DNA of 5,972 bases, taken from the NCBI GenBank assembly GCA_964617245.1, contig CAZTWF010000088.1:1-5972 (forward strand). The letters are read 5' to 3'. The notes beneath the pieces were generated by a model. It made no database searches, was not told the DNA's origin, and saw only the letters and a program-made list of their open reading frames with translations. Below are positions 5,166 through 5,972 of the stretch, piece after piece. The stretch's first letter is position 1; every line of letters starts with the position of its first letter. The DNA is from WYZ-LMO11 sp964617245. GTDB lineage: Archaea; Thermoproteota; Methanomethylicia; Methanomethylicales; Methanomethylicaceae. A program made the position numbers and the translations under genes.

Positions 5166-5972
5166 ATGTCGATAATATTACATCCTAGACCTAGTCCAAT
5201 TGCTGCTGCAATGTATATGCTTAGAGATTTAGATGTAGATGTAATTATTTTACATGGACCATCTGGTTGTTGTTTTGGTCCAGCTAGATTATTAGAAAAA
5301 GATGGAGTTAAAGTTTTTACTACTGCACTTTCAGATAATGAATTAATATTTGGTGGAGAAGAAAGATTAACAAAAGTACTTAAAAGAATTAATGAATTAT
5401 TTAAACCAAAATTAATTGGTGTTATTGGTACATGTGCTAGTATGATTATAGGTGAAAATTTAAAAAAAGCAGTAGAAGAAGCAAATTTGATTAATAAAGT
5501 TATATGTTGTAATGTACATAGTGGTCTAGGCGATAATACTATAGGTGCAATAGAAGTTCTTAAAGAAGCTATGAATATGGGAATTATAAGTAGAGAAGAA
5601 TTTGAAAGACAAAAGTATATGTTAGAAATGGCTACATTATTAGAAAAAACAAGAGGTACTGCTAGATCAGAATATATACCTAATAGTCCTAGTGATGATC
5701 CAAAAAAAGTAGCATATGAAATTATTAAAAATATAAAAAATAATAAAGAAATTATTTGTATTCTTAATGCAAAAAAAGAAACAGTATTTCTCTTTGCAGA
5801 TATAATAATTGCTTTAAAAGAATTACAAAAAAAGATAGGTGGAAGAATTAAATTTATAGCAAATTTAGATCCTAATATTGGTCTTCCTAGAATAAGAAAT
5901 TATTCTAAAATTATATTAGAAGAATTAAATAATAAAGGAATTCATATTGATTTTATTACAGGAGGATTAGAT
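5166..5972 (+). CDS. cfbD: Ni-sirohydrochlorin a,c-diamide reductive cyclase subunit CfbD (3' partial)
   Basis: A frame open from ATG 5166 to the window edge, 269 residues so far, without a stop. CfbD is the NifD/NifK-like catalytic component that, with the NifH-like reductase CfbC, carries out the six-electron reduction and lactam-forming cyclisation of Ni-sirohydrochlorin a,c-diamide to the seco-F430 acid. Identifying features are HPRPSPIAAAMYMLRDL (6-22) and HGPSGCCFGPARLLEKDG (30-47), with C35/C36 expected to contribute to the Fe-S cluster site. The last two are IFGGEERL (61-68) and GTCASMI (88-94), with C90 and then C114/C115. This Cys-Cys signature separates CfbD from nitrogenase NifD and from the chlorophyll-type reductases. 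The gene begins one base after cfbE. The C-terminal third lies beyond the window. Confidence 0.93.
   Translation, partial: MSIILHPRPSPIAAAMYMLRDLDVDVIILHGPSGCCFGPARLLEKDGVKVFTTALSDNELIFGGEERLTKVLKRINELFKPKLIGVIGTCASMIIGENLKKAVEEANLINKVICCNVHSGLGDNTIGAIEVLKEAMNMGIISREEFERQKYMLEMATLLEKTRGTARSEYIPNSPSDDPKKVAYEIIKNIKNNKEIICILNAKKETVFLFADIIIALKELQKKIGGRIKFIANLDPNIGLPRIRNYSKIILEELNNKGIHIDFITGGLD

Noticed and set aside
5690..5696. C-box-like GTGATGA, possible C/D-box RNA
   Set aside because: It lies within cfbD codons, and no D box or second C'/D' pair is seen nearby.
1..5972. CRISPR array or insertion sequence
   Set aside because: No regularly spaced repeats of 20-40 bases and no transposase or terminal inverted repeats were seen.

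Overview
The window comes from a very AT-rich archaeal genome; by eye well under a third G+C. The archaeal reading rests on four things: three consecutive coenzyme F430 biosynthesis genes (cfbA, cfbE and the first two thirds of cfbD); a TFIIB-type zinc-ribbon protein; a tRNA-Val with no encoded CCA; and DUF996 and VapBC-type genes. F430 is the nickel tetrapyrrole of methyl/alkyl-coenzyme M reductase, so the organism is probably a methanogen or an anaerobic methane/alkane oxidiser. The tRNA is about 65% G+C in this AT-rich background, which suggests a thermophile. A lineage outside the classical Methanococcales/Methanobacteriales is possible, but the window does not fix it.

Left arm, minus strand (1-1133): two overlapping genes. 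The first is a 55-residue single C2H2 zinc-finger protein. The second is a 317-residue protein with a TFIIB-like zinc ribbon and a divergent, cyclin-like-looking body. The second gene starts with GTG inside the end of the first, and a strong Shine-Dalgarno lies within the upstream coding sequence, so the pair looks translationally coupled. This is the most unusual item in the window.

Middle (1134-2181): a tRNA-Val(GAC) on the plus strand. Thirteen bases beyond its 3' end begins a decayed vapBC toxin-antitoxin locus on the minus strand, with about five frameshifts and a catalytic Asp changed to Asn. About 330 bases with no recognisable gene follow; they carry only short repeats and palindromes.

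Right-middle (2182-3434): two divergently transcribed membrane-protein genes. One is a bPH2-type PH-domain protein with two membrane helices and a glycine-rich loop (minus). The other is a DUF996 membrane protein (plus) that ends in a T-rich tract.

Right arm (3435-5972): the F430 operon on the plus strand. cfbA inserts Ni(II) into sirohydrochlorin. cfbE is the Mur-ligase-like enzyme that forms the lactam ring of F430 after the tetrapyrrole has been amidated and reduced. cfbD is the nitrogenase-like catalytic component of the reductive cyclase. cfbA and cfbE overlap by 20 bases, and cfbE and cfbD are one base apart. cfbB and cfbC, needed to complete the pathway, are not in the window.
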